A model generated the notes under the pieces. It saw only the letters and a program-made list of their open reading frames with translations. It had not been told where the DNA came from and made no database searches. This document shows, one piece after another, positions 18,256-26,349 of a stretch of 64,000 bases of DNA. The position numbers and the translations under genes were made by a program. The DNA is from Brevibacterium sp. HMSC07C04 (GTDB lineage Bacteria; Actinomycetota; Actinomycetes; Actinomycetales; Brevibacteriaceae). Each line of letters begins with the position of its first letter. Position 1 is the stretch's first letter. Location of the stretch: NCBI RefSeq assembly GCF_001815905.1, contig NZ_KV823255.1:1-64000 (forward strand), given 5' to 3'.

Positions 18256-19449
18256 ATGGAGACGAAGCTGACGGCTTCTGGAGCGTGGCTCCAGCAGCAT
18301 CGGTGGGTCACGGACTCGCTCGTGAGCATCCTCGTCCTCGGCTACGAGGCGATGTACATCGCCCTGGTCTCCTACCAGCGCGGCTTGGGACCGGGTGCCA
18401 TCGCAGCCTTCATCGCCGCCGTCGCCATGTGCGCGGTATTCCCGCTGCGTCGTCGCTGGCCGTTGGTCACGTTTGGCATCGTGTCGGTCGCAGCCTGGGG
18501 GTTGCTCCTGCTGGGCCTTGGCCTCTCGCCGGGATCGATGACGATGTCCGCGCTGTTGTTGTTCACCCTCGCCACCAGGTTCGGGTGGACAGTGGTCGCC
18601 TCGGCGCTCGCCGCCGTGTGCGTGTGGGCGGTCGTTGGCGGTCTGGCCTTCATCGAGGCGGGCATGATGCGCATCGGTGAAGTCGGTGTCATCGTCCTGG
18701 CCGCTGTGTGCGTGGCGATGTTCGGGGTTGCTGCCCGTCATCGGCGCGGTCGCCTCGAGGCTCTCCGGGAGCGCGCGGACCAGCTCGCACGCGAACGGGA
18801 CGCGCAGGCCGCGATTTCGGCGGCGGAAGAACGAGCCCGGATAGCCCGGGAGATCCATGACATCGTCTCGCACAGTCTGGGCACGATGGTCGTCATGGCC
18901 GACGGTGCAGCCCGAACCGCCGAGTCCGCACCCCAAGAGGCGAGTCGAGCAATGGCCAGGGTGCGCGATACCGGGCGAGAGGCGATGGCGGAGATGCGCC
19001 GGATGCTCGATGTTCTCCGTGACGACGAGGCCGCGCTGCGGGCTCCGCAGCCGGGGTTGGACTCGCTGGAGCGGCTCCTTGAGGAGAACCGTGCGACCGG
19101 CATGCGGGTGGACCTCACGGTGACAGGAAGCCCGGTCGAACTGCCTACGGGCGTTGACCTGGCGGCCTACCGCATCGTGCAGGAGGCGTTGACGAACGCC
19201 CGGAAGCACGGAGGCCCGCTGCTGAGCCTGGTCATGGTCGCGATCACCTATCGCGACGCTGTCATCGACCTCCGGATCGCTGACGACGGCGCCGGGGTGA
19301 ACGCGGAAGCGCCCGCATCGAGGTCGGGACACGGCCTGGTGGGGATGCGAGAACGAGTCACAGCTTACGGCGGCTGGCTGAAGACCGGGCCACGGCCGCA
19401 GAGAGGCTTCGAGGTGCACGCCGTGCTACCGATCGGAGGGACGACATGA
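18256..19449 (+). CDS. NarL-type sensor histidine kinase
   Basis: A 397-aa membrane kinase. About five hydrophobic segments (residues 25-165) form the sensor, followed by a short coiled coil (ALRERADQLARERDAQ) and a HisKA_3 dimerisation domain with the phospho-acceptor His in REIHDIVSHSLG (near residue 200), then an HATPase_c domain with DDGAGV and GHGLVGMRERV. The ATG at 18256 follows GGAGGG. It is divergent from the lasso operon and overlaps the response-regulator gene by 4 bp. Without a large extracellular domain it may sense the envelope or a membrane-bound peptide, as in bacteriocin resistance systems. Confidence 0.9.
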   Translation: METKLTASGAWLQQHRWVTDSLVSILVLGYEAMYIALVSYQRGLGPGAIAAFIAAVAMCAVFPLRRRWPLVTFGIVSVAAWGLLLLGLGLSPGSMTMSALLLFTLATRFGWTVVASALAAVCVWAVVGGLAFIEAGMMRIGEVGVIVLAAVCVAMFGVAARHRRGRLEALRERADQLARERDAQAAISAAEERARIAREIHDIVSHSLGTMVVMADGAARTAESAPQEASRAMARVRDTGREAMAEMRRMLDVLRDDEAALRAPQPGLDSLERLLEENRATGMRVDLTVTGSPVELPTGVDLAAYRIVQEALTNARKHGGPLLSLVMVAITYRDAVIDLRIADDGAGVNAEAPASRSGHGLVGMRERVTAYGGWLKTGPRPQRGFEVHAVLPIGGTT

Positions 19450-20186
19450 GCAACCATTCACCGATCCGCCTGCTGCTGGTCGACGACCAGGAGATGTACC
19501 GGGAGGGCTTCCGGATGGTGCTGAGCACCCGGCCGGAGTTCGAGGTCGTGGGCGACGCCGAGGACGGTATGGCGGCGATCAACCTCCTGCGCACCGTCAA
19601 GGCGGACGTCGTGCTCATGGACGTGAGGATGCCGCGGATGGACGGCGTCGAGGCGACTCGACGCATTCGGGAGGCCGGGGGCCCACCTGTGCTGGTGCTC
19701 ACGACCTTCGACCTGGATGAACACGCCTACGACGCGATCCGGGCCGGTGCTTCGGGCTTCCTGCTCAAGGACGCGCCTCTGGACGAGCTGGTCACCGCGA
19801 TTCGTCACGTCCATGACGGCGACGCCGTGGTGGCTCCCAGCACCACGCGCCGACTCCTGGATAGGTTTGCCGCTCTGCGCCCGGAGGAGGCCCCGCAGCG
19901 CGATGCGGGAGAGCTCGACGTACTCACGGACCGCGAGCGGGAGGTGCTCAGCCTCATCGCGCAGGGACTGTCCAATGGTGAGATCGCTGAGGAGCTGGTG
20001 ATCGCCGAAAGCACGACGCGTGTGCACGTCGGCCGGATCCTCGCCAAGCTCCGTCTGCGCGACCGAGCGCAGGCGGTGGTCATGGCCTACCAGGTTGGAT
20101 TGGTCGGCCATGACCGAACCTCGGAGGGCGAGCGTTCGCAAGCAAGCAGTTCGCCGTCCCAGTACCGATCAGACGAGAGGAGGTGA
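19446..20186 (+). CDS. NarL/LuxR family response regulator
   Basis: A 246-aa regulator with an N-terminal receiver domain (acidic pocket VDDQ, phospho-acceptor Asp in VVLMDVRMPRMDG, Lys in LLKDAPL) and a C-terminal LuxR-type HTH (LTDREREVLSLIAQGLSNGEIAEEL, here LTDREREVLSLIAQGL then SNGEIAEEL). It is co-translated with the kinase and sits 7 bp upstream of lasso precursor 2, so precursor 2 and perhaps the ABC immunity genes are its likely targets. Confidence 0.92.
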   Translation: MSNHSPIRLLLVDDQEMYREGFRMVLSTRPEFEVVGDAEDGMAAINLLRTVKADVVLMDVRMPRMDGVEATRRIREAGGPPVLVLTTFDLDEHAYDAIRAGASGFLLKDAPLDELVTAIRHVHDGDAVVAPSTTRRLLDRFAALRPEEAPQRDAGELDVLTDREREVLSLIAQGLSNGEIAEELVIAESTTRVHVGRILAKLRLRDRAQAVVMAYQVGLVGHDRTSEGERSQASSSPSQYRSDERR

Positions 20187-20193
20187 GACAGCG

Positions 20194-20316
20194 ATGAAGA
20201 CGTACCAGACTCCGCAGATCACGGACGTCGGGAGCTTCCACGAGGACACGGGTGGACTGCCGTTCCTCCCGTACCTGGAAGAGGCACTCCCGTTCTTCGA
20301 CCGCGACAACCCGTGA
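20194..20316 (+). CDS. Lasso peptide precursor 2
   Basis: A 40-aa precursor. The leader YQTPQITDVGSFHEDT (residues 4-19) fits the YxxPxIxxxGxFxxxT motif with Thr at -2; cleavage after Gly20 gives the core GLPFLPYLEEALPFFDRDNP. Gly1 and Glu9 allow a nine-residue macrolactam ring; the tail carries Phe14, Phe15 and Arg17 as possible steric plugs. The ATG has AGAGGAGGTGAG ten bases upstream. The gene is on the opposite strand from the biosynthetic operon, directly after the response regulator, and is followed by the immunity ABC genes. It has no biosynthetic set of its own and probably uses the C/B1/B2 proteins at 15.5-18.1 kb. Confidence 0.88.
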   Translation: MKTYQTPQITDVGSFHEDTGGLPFLPYLEEALPFFDRDNP

Positions 20317-20653
20317 CCGAAGACGACCCTACGGTGACAGCCCTGGTGAGGGCTGAATTGCGAAGGCCGCATCGTGGCGTTGCCGCGTCATGAAATCAGG
20401 TCTCGTGCTGAGCACGTCGCAGTTGGCGGTGCTCGCCGCGGCGGGGAATCCTCTCCGTTCGCAGCGAGCACCGCCTCACCATCCGGTTGATTCTCTGAAC
20501 TCTTGAAACCCGGGCGATGAAAGTAAGAGGCTCATTCAGGACCGAACAGATAAGCGTGGTGCTTACGGCTCACCGCGCGGTACTCAGAATGCTTAGCCAA
20601 AGATAGTCCTGCTGCGAGACGACATCGCACGCGGTGCGGACGAGAGTGGATGC
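20317..20653. other. Intergenic region with two hairpins
   Basis: No clear gene. CAGCCCT-GGTG-AGGGCTG (20338-20355) lies 21 bp after precursor 2 and a larger inverted repeat follows at 20425-20475. A 26-codon GTG frame (20313-20393) overlaps the precursor stop but looks like nothing known. The ABC operon at 20654 probably has its own promoter in the right half of this stretch. Confidence 0.45.
20425..20475. terminator. 12-bp inverted repeat downstream of precursor 2
   Basis: GGCGGTGCTCGC (20425-20436) and GCGAGCACCGCC (20464-20475) are perfect reverse complements with a 27-nt loop. It lies about 110 bp after the precursor 2 stop and before the ABC operon, so it could end or protect the short precursor transcript. 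No T-run follows. Confidence 0.45.
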
Positions 20654-21562
20654 ATGTCCTACATCGTCGCCACTGAGAATCTCACAAAGACGTACGGCAG
20701 CCGCACCGTCGTCGACAAGCTCAACCTACGCATCCCCGAGGGTAGCGTCTACGGGTTCCTCGGCCCGAACGGGTCGGGCAAGTCCACGACCATGAAGATG
20801 CTGCTCTCGCTCATCCGGCCCACTAGCGGACAGGCCCACGTGCTGGGCCGTCCCATGGACCGCAGCACGCGCCGCGGCTTGCTCGGCCAGATTGGCTCGC
20901 TCATCGAGTCCCCGCCCGGTTACGCACACCTCACCGGCGCCGAGAACATGCGCATCGTCCAGCGCCTGCTCAATCTGGACGACAAGAACATCGACTTCGC
21001 CGTCCGGACCGTGCGCATGCAGGACCAGATGAACAAGAAGGTCCGCGAGTTTTCACTCGGGATGAAGCAGCGCCTGGGCATCGCGATGGCGCTGGCGCGA
21101 CAGCCTAAGCTGTTGATTCTCGACGAACCTACCAACGGCCTGGACCCCGCGGGCATCGAAGAGATCCGCGACCTGCTCAGGCGGCTCGCCGCCGGCGGCG
21201 TTACGGTCATGGTCTCGTCCCATCTCCTCGGCGAAGTCGACAAGACCGCCACCGTGCTGGGGATCCTCAGCCAGGGAAAGATGATCTTCCAGGGCACGCG
21301 GGCTGAGCTGTTCTCCGCCGCGACGCCCGATCTGCTCATCGACTGCTCCGACCCGCGGCGGGCGCAGGCCATGCTCGCGCGGCCTCATGGGGCGCGGCTT
21401 GAGAACGGCACGGTCCGTCTCTCCGGGGTTGAGACCAACAACGCCGTCGCAGCAATCGTCACAGGACTGGTCGGCGAGGCGATCGGTGTGCACGGGGTGC
21501 GCCGCGACGAGCAGACCCTCGAGAGCGTGTTCATGGGCCTGACCGCCGGTGGTGGGCTGTGA
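20654..21562 (+). CDS. ABC transporter ATPase, bacteriocin immunity type
   Basis: A 302-aa ATPase of the BcrA/LanF type. Walker A is LGPNGSGKSTTMKML, the signature is REFSLGMKQRLGIAMAL and Walker B is LLILDEPTNGLDPAG. It is followed by two ABC-2 permease genes, the classic F-E-G arrangement that expels antimicrobial peptides from the membrane. The gene comes 337 bp after lasso precursor 2 and behind a two-component system, so immunity to the lasso peptide(s) is the simplest role; lantibiotic or bacitracin resistance is the alternative. Confidence 0.9.
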   Translation: MSYIVATENLTKTYGSRTVVDKLNLRIPEGSVYGFLGPNGSGKSTTMKMLLSLIRPTSGQAHVLGRPMDRSTRRGLLGQIGSLIESPPGYAHLTGAENMRIVQRLLNLDDKNIDFAVRTVRMQDQMNKKVREFSLGMKQRLGIAMALARQPKLLILDEPTNGLDPAGIEEIRDLLRRLAAGGVTVMVSSHLLGEVDKTATVLGILSQGKMIFQGTRAELFSAATPDLLIDCSDPRRAQAMLARPHGARLENGTVRLSGVETNNAVAAIVTGLVGEAIGVHGVRRDEQTLESVFMGLTAGGGL

Positions 21563-22305
21563 TGGGGCGGGCGCTGGTCAATGAGTTCGCGAAGATGCGG
21601 CACCTGCATGTGCTGCTCCTAGTCGCCGTTCTCTTCGTCGTCGTGGTCGTGATCGGCCTGTACGCCGGCGTGCTCACCCCCGACTTCGACGTGTCCACCG
21701 AGTCGGCGTGGAACACGCTGCTTCTGGGCATGGGTTCCGGAGTCAGTCTCGTCTCGCCGCTGCTGCTGGCCGTGATCGCCAGCCGGCTCGTCGACGCCGA
21801 GCACCAGGGCGGCGGCTGGCTCATGTCAGCGACCTCGGCGCTCGCGCCTGGACGGCTCTGCCGCGCGAAGTTCCTGGCGCTGGGGATCCTCATCACCGGT
21901 GTCACGGTCGGCTCCAGCCTCGTGCTCGCCGCGGCCGGCTTTGCCTTCGGGATCGCGGCACCGTGGCCGGCAGATCGATGGATCGGGCTGACGCTGTGCA
22001 TCCTCGTGGTCAACCTCGCCCTCCTGGCACTGCACATCGTGCTCGCCGCCCGGGTCGAGAACCAGCTTGTCGGCATCGGCATCGGACTGCTCGGCGTCGT
22101 CCTGGCGATGTTCTCGACAGCGGTGCCCGTCTGGCTCGCACACCTGACTCCGTGGGGTTACTACGCGCTCTCCACCGCCGCCGGCTACGTCGACGGCGAA
22201 CTCGCGCCGCTCACCCCCAGCTATCTCAGCGTTGCCGGTCTCGGCCTGGTCGCCGCTGTCGTGTTCGCACTGTTCGCCCGCTCGTTCGACCGTCAGGAGG
22301 TCTGA
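21559..22305 (+). CDS. ABC-2 type permease, immunity type (first)
   Basis: A 248-aa membrane protein with about six hydrophobic segments, typical of LanE/MutE-like permeases. Its ATG overlaps the ATPase stop by 4 bp. It begins with the short cytosolic segment MGRALVNEFAKMRHLHV that is usual in these permeases (EFxKxRR-like) before helix 1. It should form a heterodimeric channel with the next gene product. Confidence 0.85.
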   Translation: MMGRALVNEFAKMRHLHVLLLVAVLFVVVVVIGLYAGVLTPDFDVSTESAWNTLLLGMGSGVSLVSPLLLAVIASRLVDAEHQGGGWLMSATSALAPGRLCRAKFLALGILITGVTVGSSLVLAAAGFAFGIAAPWPADRWIGLTLCILVVNLALLALHIVLAARVENQLVGIGIGLLGVVLAMFSTAVPVWLAHLTPWGYYALSTAAGYVDGELAPLTPSYLSVAGLGLVAAVVFALFARSFDRQEV

Positions 22306-22306
22306 G

Positions 22307-23059
22307 ATGAAGGTCTTCGCCGCAGAGCTCATCAAGCTCAAGCGTTCGCTCAGCTGGGGCGTCGCCGTCCTGCTGCCCATCATCATGGTCGCCTCCGGGT
22401 CGATCATCACCCTCATCGACGGCCGCGCCCTCGAAGACGGCTGGCACACGCTGTGGATGCGCTCGATCGTGTTCTACGGGCTGTTCCCGCTCTCCGTGGG
22501 CATCGCCATCCTCGCCTCCCTCGTCTGGCGCACAGAGCACCGCGGGAGCAACTGGAACGCCCTCATGGCAGGGCCCACCTCCTCGCTGAGGATCGTGCTG
22601 GCGAAAGCCGGAGTGGTCGCCGTGCTCGCCGCGATCATGCAGATCATTGCCACGGCCTCGACCGTCGTACTGGGCAAACTTGTCTTCGGCCTGCCAGGGT
22701 TCCTTCCCCCGCAATACTTGGCGGTCTCCGTCACCATCGTCATCGCCTCGATCCCGGTCGCCGTGCTGCAGTCGTGGCTGTCGATGCAGATGCGGTCGTT
22801 CGCCGCCCCCGTCGCCGTCGCCTTCCTCGGGGCCGGGTTCTCCACGTTCCTGCTCGTCGTCGGGATCGACCCTGCGATCTTCGTCAGCCCCTACGCCACC
22901 GTCAGCCGCGCCGCCCAGCTCGGCACCGGGAACTTCGCCGACACCGGCGAGATCACGGCCGCTGTGCTCGCAATCATCACTGCGGCGTCCCTTGTGCTCT
23001 CCGCCGTGCTCACCGCGGCCAACACCCTCGTCCTCGAGCGCACCGACGCACACACCTGA
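22307..23059 (+). CDS. ABC-2 type permease, immunity type (second)
   Basis: A 250-aa membrane protein with about six hydrophobic segments and the family-typical start MKVFAAELIKLKRS. CAGGAGG lies seven bases before the ATG at 22307, one base past the previous stop. It resembles LanG/MutG permeases and completes the three-component transporter. The frame upstream of 22307 is a continuation of an unrelated reading frame. Confidence 0.85.
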   Translation: MKVFAAELIKLKRSLSWGVAVLLPIIMVASGSIITLIDGRALEDGWHTLWMRSIVFYGLFPLSVGIAILASLVWRTEHRGSNWNALMAGPTSSLRIVLAKAGVVAVLAAIMQIIATASTVVLGKLVFGLPGFLPPQYLAVSVTIVIASIPVAVLQSWLSMQMRSFAAPVAVAFLGAGFSTFLLVVGIDPAIFVSPYATVSRAAQLGTGNFADTGEITAAVLAIITAASLVLSAVLTAANTLVLERTDAHT

Positions 23060-23105
23060 CGCACTCTCGACCCTTCAAGTACCTACGATCCCAAGGAGAA
23101 TCACC

Positions 23106-23471
23106 ATGAATGACCCGAAGAACCAGCCCGACTTCTGGAACAGCCCCAAGCCCGAGCCCACACCGAGCGCTGCTGCCCCTGTCGACGCCGACCAGCGCCA
23201 GCACAACCGCGGCGGCCGCGGGTGGATCTGGTCCTCACTCATCATGAGCGGCCTGGCGGTCATCGGCGCAATCGTCATGCCGCACTTCGCTGCGATCCTC
23301 GCCATCTTCTCGGCAGGATCGGCCTGGAACGGTATCCGACTTAGCACGGGCACCCCGAAACTCGGTGTCGGAGCGCTGATCGCCGCCATCGTCGTCTTCG
23401 TCGCGGCCGTCATCTACACGATCGTGAGCTACTACATCTTCCTGCCCTCGGCCTGGGAGAATGTGCAATGA
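23106..23471 (+). CDS. Small membrane protein of unknown function
   Basis: A 121-aa protein with a 40-residue Pro/Asn-rich hydrophilic N-terminus (MNDPKNQPDFWNSPKPEP), then two to three hydrophobic segments (IWSSLIMSGLAVIGAIVM; GVGALIAAIVVFVAAVIYTI). CAAGGAG precedes the ATG. Its stop overlaps the start of the AfsA-like gene by 4 bp (ATGA), so the two were co-translated before the IS insertion. I do not recognise the family. Confidence 0.65.
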   Translation: MNDPKNQPDFWNSPKPEPTPSAAAPVDADQRQHNRGGRGWIWSSLIMSGLAVIGAIVMPHFAAILAIFSAGSAWNGIRLSTGTPKLGVGALIAAIVVFVAAVIYTIVSYYIFLPSAWENVQ

Positions 23472-24066
23472 CCACGCGCGCATACGCCCAGCCCGTGAAC
23501 CACGCGGAAGGCCCCGATCCGATGACTCGCGTCACGCAGCACGAGACGCACAAGAGGAACCCATTCGCCGTGTGGACACGCACTGCACGCCTCGAGCCGC
23601 ACGGGGGCCTCACCGCCGCCTACAGCATCCCGGGCACTGTCAGTACTTTTCACCTGTCCACCTTGATGGAGGTCCAGCGACAAGCCGGAATCGTTCACGT
23701 CCACCGTGGCCTCGGCATCCCATACGACCACGTGTTCGTCCTCGACCTCATCGAACTGCGGTTGCACGAACACGTCGAGAGGATCCCGGTATCCGGCATC
23801 GTCAACGTCACGGTGACGAACTCCGACCGGGGCGCGCGCAGGCGACTCGATCAGGAGTACACCATCGTCACGCAGGACGGCCGCGTTGCGAAGGGCCGGA
23901 CACGGGCTCGATTCATTCCACGCCCGGTCTACGAACGGCTGCGCCAACGCAACCCGATCGGGACGCCAGATCACGGGGACCGGGACCTGGAATCACCGGA
24001 GATATGGCACGACCACCCGTTCGTTATAGATGACACCGACCCGATTCTCTCGGATCACGCCTCTGA
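23468..24066 (+). pseudogene. AfsA-like gamma-butyrolactone synthase, 5' part (split by IS)
   Basis: The first about 199 codons of an AfsA-family gene. The hotdog repeat is recognisable: TLMEVQRQAGIVHVHRGLG and IPYDHVFVLDLIELRL match the ESxRQAGxxxxHxxxGxPxxHxF core of AfsA, and ARFIPRPVYERLRQ matches the end of its first half. At 24067 the IS begins, and the frame now runs into IS sequence and stops at 24118. Joining 24066 to 26085 gives one 287-aa frame, close to AfsA size. AfsA condenses a beta-keto acyl chain with dihydroxyacetone phosphate in A-factor-type signal synthesis. Loss of the second half should abolish it. The AfsA family call is from motif memory and not searched. Confidence 0.72.
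24062..24066. repeat. 5-bp target site duplication, left copy (TCTGA)
   Basis: TCTGA immediately before the IS left end; the second copy is at 26080-26084. It marks a transposition event without later rearrangement. Confidence 0.8.
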
Positions 24067-26079
24067 CCGACGTTCCGCAGAATTCGGGGGTTCTGGAGCC
24101 AGGGCGGGAGGGTCGTAGCCTTGCGACCTGCGCGGGGACGCTGGAGGGCTAGGGTCACGAGCCGTTTCGCCTAGATACACACTTTGCGTGTCGCTACGGC
24201 GTCGTACAGGGCTGCTTGCGTTAGTATCTAGGTGTGTACATTCGGACGGTGAAGCGGCGCACGCGGACCAGTGAGGTCAGCTATGTGCAGCTGGCGCACA
24301 ACGAGTGGGATCCGGTCAAGGCCCGCTCGGTGCCCAAGGTGCTGCACTCCTTCGGCCGGGCTGGTCAGGTCGACGAGGAGGGACTACGCCGCCTGGTCGG
24401 TTCGGTGCAGCGGTATCTGGGCGAGCCCGACGACGACCGAGCGGCCACCTCGTCCCTGGAGCCGGTGGATTCTCGCCCGGCGGGCGGGGCGCTGCTGCTG
24501 GACGGGCTCTGGCGACAGCTGGGTCTGGACACGGTGATCACCAAGGCCGCGCAGACGGGTCGGGGGCGCAAGCGGGACCTGGGGGCGCTGGAGCGGACCC
24601 TGTTCGCGCTGGTGGCCTCGCGGGCGCTGGCTCCGTCCTCGAAGCTGGCCGCCGCCGAGTGGATGAACCACGACGTTGCGATCCCGGGCCTGGCCGAGGT
24701 CGCTGGGGAGATCGATGAGGATGCCTGCTACCGGGCGATGGACTGGCTCCACGCGGCTGGTGAGGGGTTCGAGAAGGCGGTGTTCGACCAGGTCGCGGAC
24801 CTGCTGAACCTGGAGGTGGACCTGCTGTTCTTCGACACCACCTCCACCTACTTCGAGGCCGATTCCGACGAGCCCGTCGTCCGCGACCAGACCGGCCGGC
24901 CCACCGCCGAGGACTCCGAGGCCGCCGAGGCGGAGAGCACTGGTGCGTTCCGCACCCACGGCAAGTCGAAGGACCACCGCGATGACCTGCCCCAGATCGT
25001 GATCGGCATGGCCGTCACCCGCACCGGGATCCCGATCCGGGTGTGGTGCTGGCCGGGCAACACCTCCGATTCGGCGCTGATCCGCCAGGTCCGCAGCGAG
25101 CTGCGGGACTGGTCCTTGTCCCGGATCGTCTATGCCGCTGACCGCGGGTTCACCTCCGCGGCGAACCGGCGGGAGCTGATGGCCGGCGGGGACGGCTACA
25201 TCCTCGGCGAGAAGCTCCGCTCCAACTCTCCCGAGGCGAGAGCGGCTCTGTCCCGGCCGGGGAAGTACCGGCAGATCCGGGCGAACCTGCACGTCAAAGA
25301 GGTCAACATCGCGAAGACGACCGGGGCGGCGGATCGGTTCGTGGTCTGCTCCAACCCCGAACAGGCCGACCGTGATGCCCACACCCGCGCCGAGATGCTC
25401 ACCAAGCTGACGACGCTGATCGCAGGCACCGACCGGCTCTCCACGACGAAACGAGCCGAGATCCGAGGGAAGATCTCCACGATGCCCGGGCTGAACCGGT
25501 ACCTGCGCACCACCAGTTCGGGACTGCTGAGGATCGACAAGAAGGCCATCGAGCGGGAAGCGAACCTGGATGGGAAGTACCTGCTGCGGACCTCGAACCC
25601 GCACCTGTCCGCGGAGGACATCGCGCTGGGCTACAAGCAGCTGCTCGAGGTCGAACGCGGCTGGCGCGACATGAAATCCACGCTCGACCTGCGGCCGGTG
25701 TTCCACCGCCGCGAGGACCGCATCCGCTCCCACGTCACCCTGTGCTGGCTCGGCCTGCTGATGATCCGACTGCTGGAGAACCGCACGGACCAGACCTGGA
25801 ACCAGATCCGTCGCCAGGTCCAACGCATCCACCAGGTCACCCTCGCAGGCGACGACGGCACCGTTCAGACTCTGACCCGGCCCACCGCCGAGCAGAACCA
25901 GCTGTTCGCCACCGCCGGACTGCAGGCCCCGAAGCGTCTGACGGCGATGACCCCCGCGGCCTGACCCCCCCACCCTCTCGGACGCTAGATACACGCCCTG
26001 CACCTGCCGCAGAGGCTGTTACCGCAGGCCAAATCGCACATTCATGTCTCTAGACGCAACCAATTCTGCGGAACCCCGG
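24067..26079 (+). mobile_element. IS1634-type insertion sequence, complete
   Basis: A 2013-bp element. The left end reads CCGACGTTCCGCAGAATT and the reverse complement of the right end reads CCGGGGTTCCGCAGAATT, 16 of 18 matching, with a 5-bp duplication TCTGA outside both ends. It contains one transposase gene (24234-25964). The element is inserted in the coding sequence of the AfsA-like gene. The 167 bp between its left end and the transposase include a subterminal CTAGATACAC that recurs at 25985-25994 in the same orientation. Confidence 0.85.
24234..25964 (+). CDS. IS1634 family transposase
   Basis: A full-length 576-aa DDE transposase related to IS4. The family start YIRTVKRR and VSYVQLAHNEWD are present, the catalytic Asp residues are in LLFFDTTSTYFE and YAADRGFTSA, and the Glu lies in the C-terminal EVERGWRDMKSTLDLRP with the following RSHVTLCWLGLL. 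The GTG at 24234 matches the family start. There is no frameshift or stop, so the copy is probably functional and recent. Confidence 0.92.
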   Translation: MYIRTVKRRTRTSEVSYVQLAHNEWDPVKARSVPKVLHSFGRAGQVDEEGLRRLVGSVQRYLGEPDDDRAATSSLEPVDSRPAGGALLLDGLWRQLGLDTVITKAAQTGRGRKRDLGALERTLFALVASRALAPSSKLAAAEWMNHDVAIPGLAEVAGEIDEDACYRAMDWLHAAGEGFEKAVFDQVADLLNLEVDLLFFDTTSTYFEADSDEPVVRDQTGRPTAEDSEAAEAESTGAFRTHGKSKDHRDDLPQIVIGMAVTRTGIPIRVWCWPGNTSDSALIRQVRSELRDWSLSRIVYAADRGFTSAANRRELMAGGDGYILGEKLRSNSPEARAALSRPGKYRQIRANLHVKEVNIAKTTGAADRFVVCSNPEQADRDAHTRAEMLTKLTTLIAGTDRLSTTKRAEIRGKISTMPGLNRYLRTTSSGLLRIDKKAIEREANLDGKYLLRTSNPHLSAEDIALGYKQLLEVERGWRDMKSTLDLRPVFHRREDRIRSHVTLCWLGLLMIRLLENRTDQTWNQIRRQVQRIHQVTLAGDDGTVQTLTRPTAEQNQLFATAGLQAPKRLTAMTPAA

Positions 26080-26349
26080 TCTGACCACGTCTCCGCAATG
26101 AGCGTCGTGTGCGCCCTCGAGCGCATCCTCGGGGCAACCACAGGCGAACCTCAGCTGAGATCCCTGCAGCTTGAGTTCCTTCACTACACCGAACTCGAGC
26201 CGCGACCGATCATCCGGTTGCAGAAGACCGAAGGCGATAATGTCGCAGGACGGCTCATGCAAGACGGCGTAGGCAAGGCAGCGTTCGCGGGTACGCGTGT
26301 ACCTGCACTAGCTGCCAAAGTGCAGGAGGGAGTGGCTGATGAGCACTGA
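26080..26349 (+). pseudogene. AfsA-like gene, 3' part (after IS)
   Basis: The right-hand part of the split AfsA-like gene, beginning with the second TCTGA copy. In the restored frame it continues ...SDHASDHVSAMSVVCALERI, which matches the DHxxDHxxxM start of the second hotdog repeat of AfsA, and ends with VQEGVADEH at the stop 26347-26349. An ATG-less frame from 26044 reads through it but its first 12 codons come from the IS. The 3' end overlaps the start of the reductase gene by 11 bp. Confidence 0.7.

Noticed and set aside
16601-18271. 556-codon plus-strand open frame opposite the lasso cyclase
   Set aside because: It is antisense to a gene with intact catalytic motifs, has no ribosome binding site and gives Arg/Gly-rich sequence without domains; it arises from high GC3.
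20313-20393. 26-codon GTG frame overlapping the stop of lasso precursor 2
   Set aside because: No leader motif or family resemblance, and it spans a hairpin; too little to call a gene.
24384-26003. 539-codon minus-strand open frame opposite the IS1634 transposase
   Set aside because: Antisense shadow of the transposase with no recognisable domain.
26044-26349. Stand-alone 101-aa gene starting ATG at 26044
   Set aside because: The first codons are inside the IS right end; the rest is the displaced end of the AfsA-like gene in the same frame.
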